In this document: piece by piece, positions 43,276 through 51,346 of the stretch
Position numbering within the stretch: the first letter of the stretch is position 1
How the letters are laid out: the number at the start of each line of letters is the position of its first letter
Program-made: the position numbers and the translations under genes
Assembly (NCBI RefSeq): GCF_003443895.1
Contig: NZ_QQOA01000008.1
Span: forward strand, 62,001 to 126,000
Direction of reading: 5' to 3'
Source: Paraburkholderia phosphatilytica
GTDB lineage: Bacteria; Pseudomonadota; Gammaproteobacteria; Burkholderiales; Burkholderiaceae
DNA: 64,000 nt
The notes under the pieces: model-generated
Database searches by the model: none
Told to the model about the DNA's origin: nothing
The model's input: only the letters and a program-made list of their open reading frames with translations

Positions 43276-43652
43276 CGCTGCACCTCGCGCGCGTGCTGCA
43301 TCAGTCGAACGGCGCGGCGTTCGAGCGCATAAGGCGCGAAGTCGCGCGCCATGCGCGCCTGCGCCTCGTCGGAGATGCGCAGCCCCGCCACGCGGACCTC
43401 CTTGACGCCCGCAATGGCCAGCAGTGCAGGCCGCACCGAACCTTCGGCGGTGACCGCGCGCAGTTCGCAACCGACGCACATGCCGGTGAAGCGCACGGTC
43501 ACGATGCCCGCGCCGTCATCCAGCGCGACGAGTTCCAGACCGCCCGCGTGCGCGCGGATCAGGCGCGACAGCGAAGCGATGGTTTCGGCGAGCAACGTGG
43601 GATCGATGCGCTTTCCTGGTGAATGGCAACGGGCCTGGCGAGCATCCATCAT
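43272..43652 (-). CDS. NifU C-terminal-domain (Nfu-type) Fe-S scaffold protein
   Basis: The 126-residue protein consists of one NifU C-domain: IASLSRLIRAHAGGLELVAL, then TVRFTGMCVGCELRAVT with Cys59 and Cys62 in the expected CxxC, and PALLAIAGVKEVRVAGL. Nfu proteins carry and hand over 4Fe-4S clusters. The gene overlaps the FAH gene by four bases and abuts the second amidohydrolase by one base. A second cluster-handling gene in the same catabolic operon, again next to an amidohydrolase, is unusual. The short extra N- and C-terminal regions show no known domain. Confidence 0.87.
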   Translation of the reverse strand: MMDARQARCHSPGKRIDPTLLAETIASLSRLIRAHAGGLELVALDDGAGIVTVRFTGMCVGCELRAVTAEGSVRPALLAIAGVKEVRVAGLRISDEAQARMARDFAPYALERRAVRLMQHAREVQR

Positions 43653-44701
43653 CAGACCACCTCCATCGTGATGCCGCGCAGCTTGCCGCCTTGCTCGAGC
43701 TCCGCTTTCTTCGCGTCGAGATCGATGCCCATCAGCCGCGCGAAGTTTTCGCCGAGGATCTTCTTTTTGTCATCGCGCGTGATCTGCGGATAGCCATAGT
43801 CGCGGCGCAGGTCGTCGGGAATCGACAGGCCCATGAACGCCTGCAGCGTCGGCGCGGGGCCGCCGGCAAGCGCCGCCTCGGAGGCCCACAGCAGCTTGTC
43901 GGGACCCACCATCTGCAGCAGACGGCCGAGATGCTCCTGCACGCGGCGCGGCGCGATCCGGTAAAAGCTGATATACCCCGCGAGCGACAGATACACGTTC
44001 GGAAAGCGCGCCGCGATCGACACCATCTGCTCGAAGTAGGGCAGCGCGAGGTGATGCACGATGAAGTTGATGTCGGGGAAATCGCGCGCCGGCGCCTGGA
44101 GGTCGTAGGGCAGCAGGTACTCCATGTTCTGGAGTCCCCACGGATTACCCTTGTGGAACTGCAGCACCTTCACGCCGGCTTCGCGCGCGCGTTCGTACAT
44201 CGGATACGCGATGCGCTCGTCGTCGCACCGCCAGCAGTCCGCGACGCGGTCGTGGCCGTTGTAGAACTTGAACGAGCGCGCGCCCAGCTCGTGCACCTGG
44301 AAATCGATCTGCTCGAGCGCGTCGTCGAGGCCGCGATACATCGGGTCGACCCCGCCGCAGAACAGCACCTGGTCCGGGTACGCGGCGGACATCGCATACT
44401 GCGTCGCCACCGGCGATTCGCCATCCTTGAAGAGGTCGAACATCGGCACGACCTGGGCCATCGCCATGTCGGTCGCGGACTGCTGGAACACGAGGTCGTA
44501 CATGTCCTCGGCTTCCCAGCGGCGTGCCCAGTTGAACGCGGGGTCGTCGAGCTTCGGATTGCCCGGCCAGCGCAGCGCCCTCACGTACCGGAGGATGCTG
44601 TCGCGCGTCACGGCTGCGTCGGGACGGTCCTCGCGCAGGTTCGCGGGGGACATGTCGTACAGATGGATCGCGTTGTCGAACACGAAGATGTCGTCGATCA
44701 T
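43652..44701 (-). CDS. Amidohydrolase-2 family protein, copy 2
   Basis: This 349-residue TIM-barrel relative of copy 1 has the same DxxxH first-strand motif (FVFDNAIHLYD, Asp9 and His13), Lys145 (SFKFYNG), His183 (QFHKGNPWG) and His216-His217. At the last strand LLWASEAALAGG has Glu275 in place of the usual Asp. It is only distantly similar to copy 1. The start at 44701 overlaps the NIPSNAP gene by four bases. It may decarboxylate or hydrolyse a different intermediate, or form a complex with copy 1; neither can be told from sequence. Confidence 0.82.
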   Translation of the reverse strand: MIDDIFVFDNAIHLYDMSPANLREDRPDAAVTRDSILRYVRALRWPGNPKLDDPAFNWARRWEAEDMYDLVFQQSATDMAMAQVVPMFDLFKDGESPVATQYAMSAAYPDQVLFCGGVDPMYRGLDDALEQIDFQVHELGARSFKFYNGHDRVADCWRCDDERIAYPMYERAREAGVKVLQFHKGNPWGLQNMEYLLPYDLQAPARDFPDINFIVHHLALPYFEQMVSIAARFPNVYLSLAGYISFYRIAPRRVQEHLGRLLQMVGPDKLLWASEAALAGGPAPTLQAFMGLSIPDDLRRDYGYPQITRDDKKKILGENFARLMGIDLDAKKAELEQGGKLRGITMEVV

Positions 44702-45057
44702 CGGGGGCTCCCGGAGGCCGGTTCGAGAGAGAGGGGAGAGAACGGCATGGGCCGCAGGATCGCGTTGCGCATCGACAGCATCGGCGCCAGCTCGTCGACC
44801 TGCCGGCGGTATTGCGCCCAGCGCGGATCGCTTTCCACCGCGCCGCGGGCGGCCATCCGCGCAGCCACGTCGGCGTGCTGCCACAGGTGCGTGACTTCGT
44901 CGATCTGGCCCATCTCGGTCAGGTACATGCCAAGAAAACGCCCGCCGAACGCGGACACGTGTTCGCGCTGCACAGGCAGCGCGACGCGCTCCCACAGATC
45001 GAGCCAGGCCTTCAGCCGGTCCACCTTCACGCGGTAAAAACGCTGCTCAATGATCAT
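44698..45057 (-). CDS. NIPSNAP-family small protein
   Basis: The 119-residue protein has one NIPSNAP/dimeric alpha-beta-barrel domain (IIEQRFYRVKVDRLKAWLDL, FGGRFLGMYLTEMGQIDEV, LWQHADVAARMAARG, and MLSMRNAILRPMPFSP). The family often sits in aromatic degradation operons as an accessory or small-molecule binder. It overlaps the dehydrogenase stop by 11 bases and the amidohydrolase by four. No catalytic residues can be named. Confidence 0.82.
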   Translation of the reverse strand: MIIEQRFYRVKVDRLKAWLDLWERVALPVQREHVSAFGGRFLGMYLTEMGQIDEVTHLWQHADVAARMAARGAVESDPRWAQYRRQVDELAPMLSMRNAILRPMPFSPLSLEPASGSPR

Positions 45058-45955
45058 GACGTGCGGCCCCCGTTGCGAGGCCGAGCGATGCGAACACCTC
45101 GTACAGCGCGGCGGCGTCCTGATCGGCGCGGCCCTGTTCCTGCGCGACGCGATAGATATCGAGCGCGGCGTCGAACAGCGGCGTCGTCGCGCCGTGCTGC
45201 TCGATGAAACCGGCGATGATGCGTGTGTCCTTGAACGGAATCGCGAGGTCGGCTGCCTTCGTGGCCGGATCGTCATAGACGCCGCTCAGCATCAGCGGCA
45301 CGCGTGCGAGCCAGATGCCCGATGCGGCGGGGCTGTTGCGGATGATGTCGTCGATCAGCGCGAGATCGAGTCCCGCGCGTTCGGCGAAGCGCATGGTCTC
45401 CGCGACGAGCACCGTCGTCGTGCTGACGAAGTGGTTGACGACGAACTTCACGCGCGACGCGGTGCCGAATGGTCCAACGTAGCGATACTGGCGCGCGGTG
45501 GCCGCGAAGATGGGCGCTGCCGCGTGGCATGCGCTTTCGTCTCCGCTCGCGAGGACCGTGAGCGCGGCTGCCTTCGCCTGCACCGCACCGCCGATGATCG
45601 GGCAGTCGAGCAGCGTCGCGCCGCCGTGCGCGAGCAGATGTCCGGCGGCGCGCGCCTTGTCTTCGACGGCGAGCGTGCTGGTTTCCGCGATCACGTGCCG
45701 CCGGTCCGTGAGCGTCGCGAGCTGCGCGATCACGTCATCGAGCGCCTGCGGCGACGGCAGCGACAGCACGATCAGTCCGGCGAAATCCGCCAGGTCCGCG
45801 AGGCTGTCCGCCACCCTCACGCCCGCATCGGCGAGCAGCGTGCGCCGCTCCGGCGCCACGTCGAACGCCATCACGTCGAAGCCGGCCTTGAGCCAGTTCA
45901 CACTCATCGGCAAGCCCATCAGACCGGCGCCGACGATACCCACACGCATCACCAT
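45047..45955 (-). CDS. Beta-hydroxyacid dehydrogenase (3-hydroxyisobutyrate dehydrogenase family)
   Basis: The 302-residue protein has the N-terminal dinucleotide motif VGIVGAGLMGLPM (5-17), the substrate region CPIIGGAVQAK near 118 and the catalytic lysine Lys170 with Asn174 (ASRVKFVVNHF). It oxidises a beta-hydroxy acid or reduces the aldehyde (tartronate semialdehyde-like). It is the first gene of the large minus-strand operon running to 37594, with overlaps or short gaps throughout. A candidate operator lies 27-50 bases upstream. Confidence 0.88.
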   Translation of the reverse strand: MVMRVGIVGAGLMGLPMSVNWLKAGFDVMAFDVAPERRTLLADAGVRVADSLADLADFAGLIVLSLPSPQALDDVIAQLATLTDRRHVIAETSTLAVEDKARAAGHLLAHGGATLLDCPIIGGAVQAKAAALTVLASGDESACHAAAPIFAATARQYRYVGPFGTASRVKFVVNHFVSTTTVLVAETMRFAERAGLDLALIDDIIRNSPAASGIWLARVPLMLSGVYDDPATKAADLAIPFKDTRIIAGFIEQHGATTPLFDAALDIYRVAQEQGRADQDAAALYEVFASLGLATGAARHDH

Positions 45956-45981
45956 GAAACCCTCCTTACCACCATCAGGAC

Positions 45982-46005
45982 TGCATTGAATTCAATCCGA
46001 ATGCA
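45982..46005. promoter_or_regulatory. Candidate GntR operator c (upstream of the large operon)
   Basis: TGCATT-GAATTCAATCCG-AATGCA: six-base inverted arms, containing the 12-base palindrome ATTGAATTCAAT. On the minus strand GCATTCGGATTGAATTCAAT aligns with sites a, d, e and f. Confidence 0.6.
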
Positions 46006-46052
46006 CGACAGCGCGTGCGTGTGCCGTGCTGCATCCGGCTTGCGGTACGCCG

Positions 46053-46904
46053 TCAGCCGGCGAACACGCGCTCGAGAAACGCGACAGCCGGATCGATCAC
46101 GAGATCGAAGCCGAACTGATAGGTTGGCGTGACGTCGGCGTAGTGATTCATGAACGGAATCAGATGCACGTCGGCGCGCGTGTTGCCGTGACGACGCAAC
46201 GCCTCGTTCATCCACAGGGTCTGCTCGGGCGGCACGTGCATGTCGAACTGCCCGTGAATGCCGAGTACCGGCTGGTGGATCCGCGCGGCGTGGCTGATCG
46301 GCTGCACGTCTTCATAGAACGCGCGATGCTCGTCGGGCGCGCCGCCAAGCCACTGGCACAGCAACGCATAGCGTCCCGGCGCGTAGGGCGCGACGCCACG
46401 CACGTGCTGCAGCAGATCGGTTGGCGATCCGAACGAAATCGCCGCGCTCAACTCCGGAATCAGCGCGGCCGAGCGCAGCGCGCTCATGCCGCCGCGCGAC
46501 ATGCCGAACACTGCGACTTTGCCGGGTTCGACGTCGCTGCGCATCGCGAGCCAGTCGAACGCGAGACGCACGTCGGCCGGATCGTGCTCGGGCGAGCCGC
46601 CGCGATAGGTGATCGACAGCGCGTGATAGCCGGCGCGTGCGAAGCGCGTCGCGGCCCAGTCGATGCTGTCGAGAAGGCCCGTCGAAATGCCGCCGGGCAT
46701 CAGGATCACCGCGGGTGCGCGCGCGGCACGCTCCGGGGCGATGTGTCGAACGGCGAGCGTAACGGCGCCGTCGTTCAGCGTGTGGTCGGTCGTGCGAAAG
46801 CGGTCACTGCACACAGGTTTCTCCGTGAACGGAAGTAGCAAAAGCGGGTGGACGTATCGAGCGGCCATCGCGTGAACCGACGGCGCAGGGCAGCGCGAAC
46901 GCAC
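46053..46904 (-). CDS. Alpha/beta hydrolase
   Basis: The 283-residue hydrolase has the nucleophile elbow FGMSRGG (Ser136), acid Asp221 (GIHGQFDMHVP) and His254 (FMNHYAD), with an oxyanion region PGGISTGL near 70. It resembles acyl-ester or dienelactone-like hydrolases without a clear subtype. GAGG lies nine bases before the ATG at 46904; a start at 46868 is the alternative. It is the third gene of the minus-strand SDR/SDR/hydrolase set that begins at 48334. No signal peptide is evident. Confidence 0.82.
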   Translation of the reverse strand: MRSRCPAPSVHAMAARYVHPLLLLPFTEKPVCSDRFRTTDHTLNDGAVTLAVRHIAPERAARAPAVILMPGGISTGLLDSIDWAATRFARAGYHALSITYRGGSPEHDPADVRLAFDWLAMRSDVEPGKVAVFGMSRGGMSALRSAALIPELSAAISFGSPTDLLQHVRGVAPYAPGRYALLCQWLGGAPDEHRAFYEDVQPISHAARIHQPVLGIHGQFDMHVPPEQTLWMNEALRRHGNTRADVHLIPFMNHYADVTPTYQFGFDLVIDPAVAFLERVFAG

Positions 46905-46925
46905 GCATCGCGGCGGGCCTCATCG

Positions 46926-47705
46926 CTACAGCAATCCGCCGTTGACGTGCACCACTTCGCCGTTGATGCCGGCCGCAGCCGGCGTCGCGAGGAAGTGCAC
47001 GACGTCCGCGATGTCCGCGGGTTCGGCGATCCGTCCGAGCGGCGTCGCGCCCTTGACGGTGGCGCGGCGAGCCTCGGTGGTTTGCGCGAGCATCGTCGCG
47101 GTTGCCGTCATGCCCGGCGACACGACGTTCGCCGTGATGCCTCGCGCGGCGACGTGGGGCGCCACGGCCCGGACGTACGCTTCGCTGGCAATCTTCGCGC
47201 CGGCATACGACGCCGTGCCCGGATAAGGCTGCGTCGCGGTGCTCGACGAGACGAACACGATGCGGCCGCCGTCGCGCAGCAAGGTCGCGGCGGCCTGCAG
47301 CGCGACGAACTGGCCTCGTGCGTTGAAACGCATCACGCGATCGAACTCCGCTTCGGTGGTTTCGGCAATCGGCTTCACGACCGCATCGCCGCCGGCGTTG
47401 AGCACCGCGATGTCGATGCCGCCGTGGCGTGTCACGACGCTGTCGAAGAGCGCACGAATCTGCTGCGGATCGCCGGCGTCGGCCTGCAGGGTTTCGGCAT
47501 GGCCGCCTGCCGCATCGATCGTCCCGGCGACGTGCTGCGCATCGTCACGGGCGTGGGCATCGGGATAGTTGACGATGACGAGCGCGCCGCTTTGCGCGAG
47601 ACGTCGCGCGATCTGCGCGCCGATGCCGAGACTCGCACCGGTGACGAGCGCGACGCGTCCGCTGAGAGGACGATCGTCCCTGGATGGCGTGACGACAGAG
47701 GTCAT
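46926..47705 (-). CDS. Short-chain dehydrogenase/reductase (SDR), intact active site
   Basis: The 259-residue classical SDR has TGASLGIGAQIA near residue 22, LNAGGDAVV near 102, catalytic Ser in FVSSSTAT near 150 and Tyr-x-x-x-Lys in ASYAGAKIAS near 164, and the C-terminal INGEVVHVNGGLL. It overlaps the degenerate SDR gene (47702-48334) by four bases. The pair could form a heterodimer with one active partner. A hydroxy/oxo interconversion of the island substrate is likely. Confidence 0.9.
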   Translation of the reverse strand: MTSVVTPSRDDRPLSGRVALVTGASLGIGAQIARRLAQSGALVIVNYPDAHARDDAQHVAGTIDAAGGHAETLQADAGDPQQIRALFDSVVTRHGGIDIAVLNAGGDAVVKPIAETTEAEFDRVMRFNARGQFVALQAAATLLRDGGRIVFVSSSTATQPYPGTASYAGAKIASEAYVRAVAPHVAARGITANVVSPGMTATATMLAQTTEARRATVKGATPLGRIAEPADIADVVHFLATPAAAGINGEVVHVNGGLL

Positions 47706-48334
47706 GCGTTGTCTCCTGCCGATGCCGATGCGCGCAGGACGCTGGTGCGCACGGTCTGGGCGTTGATCCAGCGTCCGTCCGGGCCCGCCATGAATGCGAC
47801 CGCGCGGATCAGATCGGTGAAACCTTGCTCGTGCGCCTCCGCGGGTGCGCTGACGAGATTCACCGTGATGCCGCGCGCGCCGATTTCGCGCGTCAGCACA
47901 CGGGCGAAGACCTGCACGGCCGCCGCGGCGCCCGCATGCGCGGCGTCGTTTCGTGTGCCGGCCAGCGCGACGAGCACCTTGCCGCCGTCGCGGACTCGCC
48001 GCGCCGCCTGTTGCAGCAGGAAGAACGGCGCCTTCACGAGCGCGTCCGCGATCGCGTCGTACTGGTCAAGCGAGAGTTCGGTCAGCGGCGTGGGCTCGTC
48101 GAGCGGGGCCAGCACATGGATCGCGATGTCGACGCCGCCGTGCGCGCGCTCTGCCGCGTCGAACGGCGCGGCGCAGGCCCACGCGCTCGCCGGCGCAGTC
48201 ACGCTTCCGGCAACGAACGGCACGGCGCCTTCGGTCTTGAGGGCATCGGCGAGCGCGCGGCAAAGGCCGGCGTCCGCACCGGTCAGCAACGCGACCTTGC
48301 CCGCCAGACGGCTGGGGGAACGACCTGTCTCCAT
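47702..48334 (-). CDS. SDR-fold protein lacking the catalytic Tyr-x-x-x-Lys
   Basis: The 210-residue protein has the SDR fold (KVALLTGADAGLCRALADAL at the N-terminus, INAQTVRTSVLRA at the end). The cofactor motif ends in Cys25 instead of Gly. The active-site segment reads NDAAHAGAAAAVQVF, with His133 where Tyr and Ala137 where Lys should be. It is shorter than usual SDRs (about 250). The reading frame is intact and translationally coupled to the active SDR, so it seems selected rather than decaying. A non-catalytic subunit or cofactor-binding partner is plausible. Confidence 0.8.
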   Translation of the reverse strand: METGRSPSRLAGKVALLTGADAGLCRALADALKTEGAVPFVAGSVTAPASAWACAAPFDAAERAHGGVDIAIHVLAPLDEPTPLTELSLDQYDAIADALVKAPFFLLQQAARRVRDGGKVLVALAGTRNDAAHAGAAAAVQVFARVLTREIGARGITVNLVSAPAEAHEQGFTDLIRAVAFMAGPDGRWINAQTVRTSVLRASASAGDNA

Positions 48335-48380
48335 GACGATTCCTCGCGGACGACGGCCTGCTCACGAGGCCGTCATGCCG

Positions 48381-48403
48381 ATTGAATTCAAATTGAATGC
48401 AAA
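48381..48403. promoter_or_regulatory. Candidate GntR operator d
   Basis: ATTGAATTCAAATTGAATG then CAAA, 46 bases upstream of the degenerate SDR start on its promoter side. Matches the island consensus closely; includes TTGAATTCAA. Confidence 0.6.
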
Positions 48404-48492
48404 TTTAGGACTGCGCCGCCGGCTTGTCAACCGAGGGTATCTCCGGAGATGGCCAGATACGTGTTCAGCCGCGAAAATCCCGCTTCATATGA

Positions 48493-48515
48493 TTAGAATT
48501 CAAAGTGAATTCAAT
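48493..48515. promoter_or_regulatory. Candidate GntR operator e
   Basis: TTAGAATTCAAAGTGAATTC then AAT, about 77 bases upstream of the class II aldolase start. With site d at about 110 bases distance it flanks the divergent promoter region. Confidence 0.6.
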
Positions 48516-48591
48516 TGGCGTGCGAGTCGAGGGCGAGTCCGGAAACCGCCCGGCGACGCGCGCAGGAACGGACGAACACGAGAACACGACT

Positions 48592-49329
48592 ATGAGCGAT
48601 ATCCGCGTCAGCGACGCTGAACGGCAGGCCCGCATCGAACTGGCAGCGATCTACCGGCTGATCGACCTGCACGGCTGGGGCGAGAGCATCTACAACCATG
48701 TGTCGCTGCGGGTGCCCGATTCGCCGGGGCATTTCCTGATCAAGCGGCATGATCTGCTGTACAGCGAAGTTACGGCATCGAGTCTGGTCCGCGTGCCGGT
48801 GGCAGGCGATCTCGACGAGCGCGCGGGCGTGAACCGGCCGGGCTTCGTGCTGCACGGCGGCGTGCTCGCGAGCCGTCCGGATGTGCAGTGCGCGCTGCAT
48901 CTGCACACGGCCGAGGGCATCGCGATGTCGGCGTGCGCGGAGCCGCTGCGCATGCTGTCGCAGTACGCGGTGCGTTTCTATGGCAGCGTCGGGTATCACA
49001 CGTACGAGGGCATCACCGATGGCCTCGACGAACGCAGCCGCATCGAGCGCGCGCTCGGCAACAACAGCGCGCTGTTCATGCGCAACCACGGGGTGCTGGT
49101 GGTGGCGCAGGGCGCGCCGGGGGCGTTCATCCGCGTCAAGGATCTGCTGGAAGCGTGCCGGATCCAGCTGATGCTGAAAGCGGCGGGCGGCGAGCTGATC
49201 GAGATCGATCCGCAGGTGTGCGAACGCACCGTGCGGCAGTTCGCGTCCCACGACAACGGACGCGGCGGGGCGGACTGGCCGGCGTATCTGCGCACGCTCG
49301 ACCGGCTCGATCCGTCGTACCGGGACTGA
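48592..49329 (+). CDS. Class II aldolase/adducin-family protein
   Basis: The 245-residue protein matches the zinc class II aldolase/adducin domain. GESIYNHVSLRVPDSPGH near 26, YSEVTASSLVRVPVAGDL near 56, the metal pair HLHTAEG (His near 102 and 104) and MRNHGVLVVAQG with the third His near 165 are present. Some members are decarboxylases or epimerases rather than aldolases. The start at 48592 is chosen because the upstream reading crosses operator e. It is the only plus-strand gene of the island and is controlled from the same divergent region. Confidence 0.87.
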   Translation: MSDIRVSDAERQARIELAAIYRLIDLHGWGESIYNHVSLRVPDSPGHFLIKRHDLLYSEVTASSLVRVPVAGDLDERAGVNRPGFVLHGGVLASRPDVQCALHLHTAEGIAMSACAEPLRMLSQYAVRFYGSVGYHTYEGITDGLDERSRIERALGNNSALFMRNHGVLVVAQGAPGAFIRVKDLLEACRIQLMLKAAGGELIEIDPQVCERTVRQFASHDNGRGGADWPAYLRTLDRLDPSYRD

Positions 49330-49335
49330 CGGGAA

Positions 49336-49358
49336 GCGAGGCGAACGACGCGCCTCGC
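49336..49358. terminator. Bidirectional terminator hairpin candidate
   Basis: GCGAGGCG-AACGACG-CGCCTCGC: a perfect eight-pair stem with a seven-base loop, filling the 30-base gap between the convergent aldolase and GntR genes. Confidence 0.6.
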
Positions 49359-49359
49359 G

Positions 49360-50007
49360 TCAACGCGTGCGGAAATGACGGACGACGGTCTGCGCAACGC
49401 GCGCGAGGTGTTCCTCGGCGGCGTGCTGTGCAGCTGCGCCGTTGCGCGCGAGAATCGCTTCGAGAATCGCGTTGTGCTCGTCCAGCACGCCGCGCGGCGG
49501 AATGTGCTGCCGCACGCCTTCGATGCGCGGACGGCGCACGTGCCGCGACAGCAGCGTATGCAGGTCCACGAGCGCCGAGTTGCCGGTCATCGAGACCAGC
49601 GTGCGGTGAAACGACTGGTTCAGATCGAAGTAGCGGTCCGCGTCTTCCGAATCGAACTCCGCGGCGAAGCGGCGATGGATCTCGACGAGCTGCGCCAGCT
49701 CGGCGTCGCTCGCGTTCTCGCTGACGAATCGCGCGGCAAAGCCCTCCAGCGCGCCGAGCACACCGAGCTTGTCTTCGATCGTATCGACCGAGATCGGGCT
49801 GACGATCGCGCCACGGTGACGGAACAGCTGCACGAGGCCTTCGGTCGCGAGGATCTTCAGCGCATCGCGCAGCGGCGTGCGGGACACGCCCAGTTCTTCG
49901 CAGAGTTCGCGTTCGGAGATCGGCGTGCCCGGACGCAGCACGCCGTCGACGATCTTGTCGCGAAGAATGTCGGTTACCTGGTGATGAAGCTGTGATGTCC
50001 CGACCAT
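49360..50007 (-). CDS. GntR/FCD-family regulator, paralogue 2
   Basis: The 215-residue regulator is a paralogue of that at 35264-35911, with the same length. The winged helix is nearly the same (LHHQVTDILRDKIVDGVL, PGTPISERELCEELGVSRTP) and the FCD core is shared (ISVDTIEDKLGVLGALEGFA, LLSRHVRRPRI). Substitutions concentrate in the FCD half, so the effector may differ while the DNA site stays similar. Candidate operator f lies 48 bases upstream of its start. It marks the right border of the catabolic island. Confidence 0.92.
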   Translation of the reverse strand: MVGTSQLHHQVTDILRDKIVDGVLRPGTPISERELCEELGVSRTPLRDALKILATEGLVQLFRHRGAIVSPISVDTIEDKLGVLGALEGFAARFVSENASDAELAQLVEIHRRFAAEFDSEDADRYFDLNQSFHRTLVSMTGNSALVDLHTLLSRHVRRPRIEGVRQHIPPRGVLDEHNAILEAILARNGAAAQHAAEEHLARVAQTVVRHFRTR

Positions 50008-50054
50008 GTGGCAAGCGGTGCGTAGTTATCGATGTGTGAGCTGCATCGTAGCAT

Positions 50055-50077
50055 ATTGAATTCAGATCGAATTCAGA
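50055..50077. promoter_or_regulatory. Candidate GntR operator f (upstream of GntR paralogue 2)
   Basis: ATTGAATTCAGATCGAATTC then AGA. Its AGATCGAAT core is identical to site a, in front of the other paralogue, and the remainder matches site d. It implies auto- and cross-regulation of the two GntR genes. Confidence 0.6.
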
Positions 50078-50097
50078 ATCGGGGCGAATACTGACCG

Positions 50098-51222
50098 CTA
50101 GCGCAAAACCGTCCACCGACCGTAGCGTGCGACGGCTTCCTCGTCGAACTCGAAGCCCAGCCCCGGTGTCTGGTGAAGCACGATACGCCCATTACGATGC
50201 GTGAGCTGGCGGTTGATGAGCCGACGGAAATTCAGCACCTGGTCGTCCCAGAAGTACTCGACATAGCGAGCATTCGTCGTCGCCGCCACGAGCGGCGCGT
50301 GCACGTCATGGAACCAGTGCGGACACATCACGACACCGTGGCTCGAGGCGGTGGCTGCGATGCGTCGCCATTCGCTGATGCCGCCACACACCGCGGCGTC
50401 CGTTTGCAGGATCGCCGCGCCGCCCTGTTCGAGCAGCTCGCGGTGATACCAGCGGCCATAGCCGATTTCGCCCGTCGCAACGGGCACGCGCGTGAGCTTC
50501 GCGAGCCGCGCGTGATTGGCGATATCGTCGGGGGAGAACGGCTCCTCGATGAAGTACGGATCGTACTGCTCGATGCGCTTCACGTGCTGAAGCGCCTGCG
50601 TTGCATCGGTCCAGCCGTTGTTGATGTCGATCATGAGTTCGACGTCGGGCCCGATCGCTTCGCGCGCGGCCCGCACGCGCGCCTCTTCCTCGCGTGGCGA
50701 GAGGCGTCCGCCTTTCATTTTCACCGCCTTGAACCCCATCTCGACGTAGCTTGCCATTTCCTCGCCGAGCATCGCCGGAGTCTTGCCTTCCAGGTAATAC
50801 CCGCCGCTCGCGTAGGCGGGAACGCTCTCCAGTTCCACCGCGCCCAGATATTTGTGGAGCGGAACCTGATGCGTGCGCGCGTTCAGATCCCACAGCGCCG
50901 TGTCGAGAATGCTGATCGCGCGCATGACGGTGCCGGCACGTCCCTGCAATAACGCTTCCTGATACATCGACTGCCACAGTCCCTCCACCGCGTACGAATC
51001 CTGGCCGATCAGCACCGGTGCGAGCAACTGTTCGACCGCCACGCGCAGCAGGTCGCCGCCGCTACTGCCCACGTAGCAGAATCCGATGCCTTCCACGCCG
51101 TCGCTCGATCGCACCTTGACGATCCCATAGTGGCGAGTGGAAACCGTGCGTGTGGCAAACGACGTGACTTTGTCGAGCGGTACGCCGGCAGCGCAGACGG
51201 AAACCGATTCGATCCTTGGCAT
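50098..51222 (-). CDS. Enolase-superfamily (mandelate racemase/sugar-acid dehydratase-type) enzyme
   Basis: The 374-residue protein has the superfamily capping domain and barrel. Lys168-x-Lys170 (KAVKMKGG) is the base on strand 2, metal ligands are Asp199 (MIDINNGW), Glu226 (FIEEPFS) and Glu252 (ATGEIGYG), and His302 (CPHWFHDVH) lies on strand 7. The KxK-and-His pattern fits the mandelate racemase subgroup, which contains acid-sugar dehydratases. It is divergent from a LysR gene, and a DapA-family lyase and ACS transporter follow that. I infer dehydration of an aldonic or aldaric acid to a 2-keto-3-deoxy acid. Confidence 0.87.
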   Translation of the reverse strand: MPRIESVSVCAAGVPLDKVTSFATRTVSTRHYGIVKVRSSDGVEGIGFCYVGSSGGDLLRVAVEQLLAPVLIGQDSYAVEGLWQSMYQEALLQGRAGTVMRAISILDTALWDLNARTHQVPLHKYLGAVELESVPAYASGGYYLEGKTPAMLGEEMASYVEMGFKAVKMKGGRLSPREEEARVRAAREAIGPDVELMIDINNGWTDATQALQHVKRIEQYDPYFIEEPFSPDDIANHARLAKLTRVPVATGEIGYGRWYHRELLEQGGAAILQTDAAVCGGISEWRRIAATASSHGVVMCPHWFHDVHAPLVAATTNARYVEYFWDDQVLNFRRLINRQLTHRNGRIVLHQTPGLGFEFDEEAVARYGRWTVLR

Positions 51223-51346
51223 GACTGACTCCTCCTGGTTGAATGCCGCTCGCGTGTCGTTGGCGAGCTGACCGGGTCAAGTCTGATAGTCGCAGGACCG
51301 TAAAAACAGTATCCTTCGGCTTCTTCAAACCATAAAATTTCTATCG

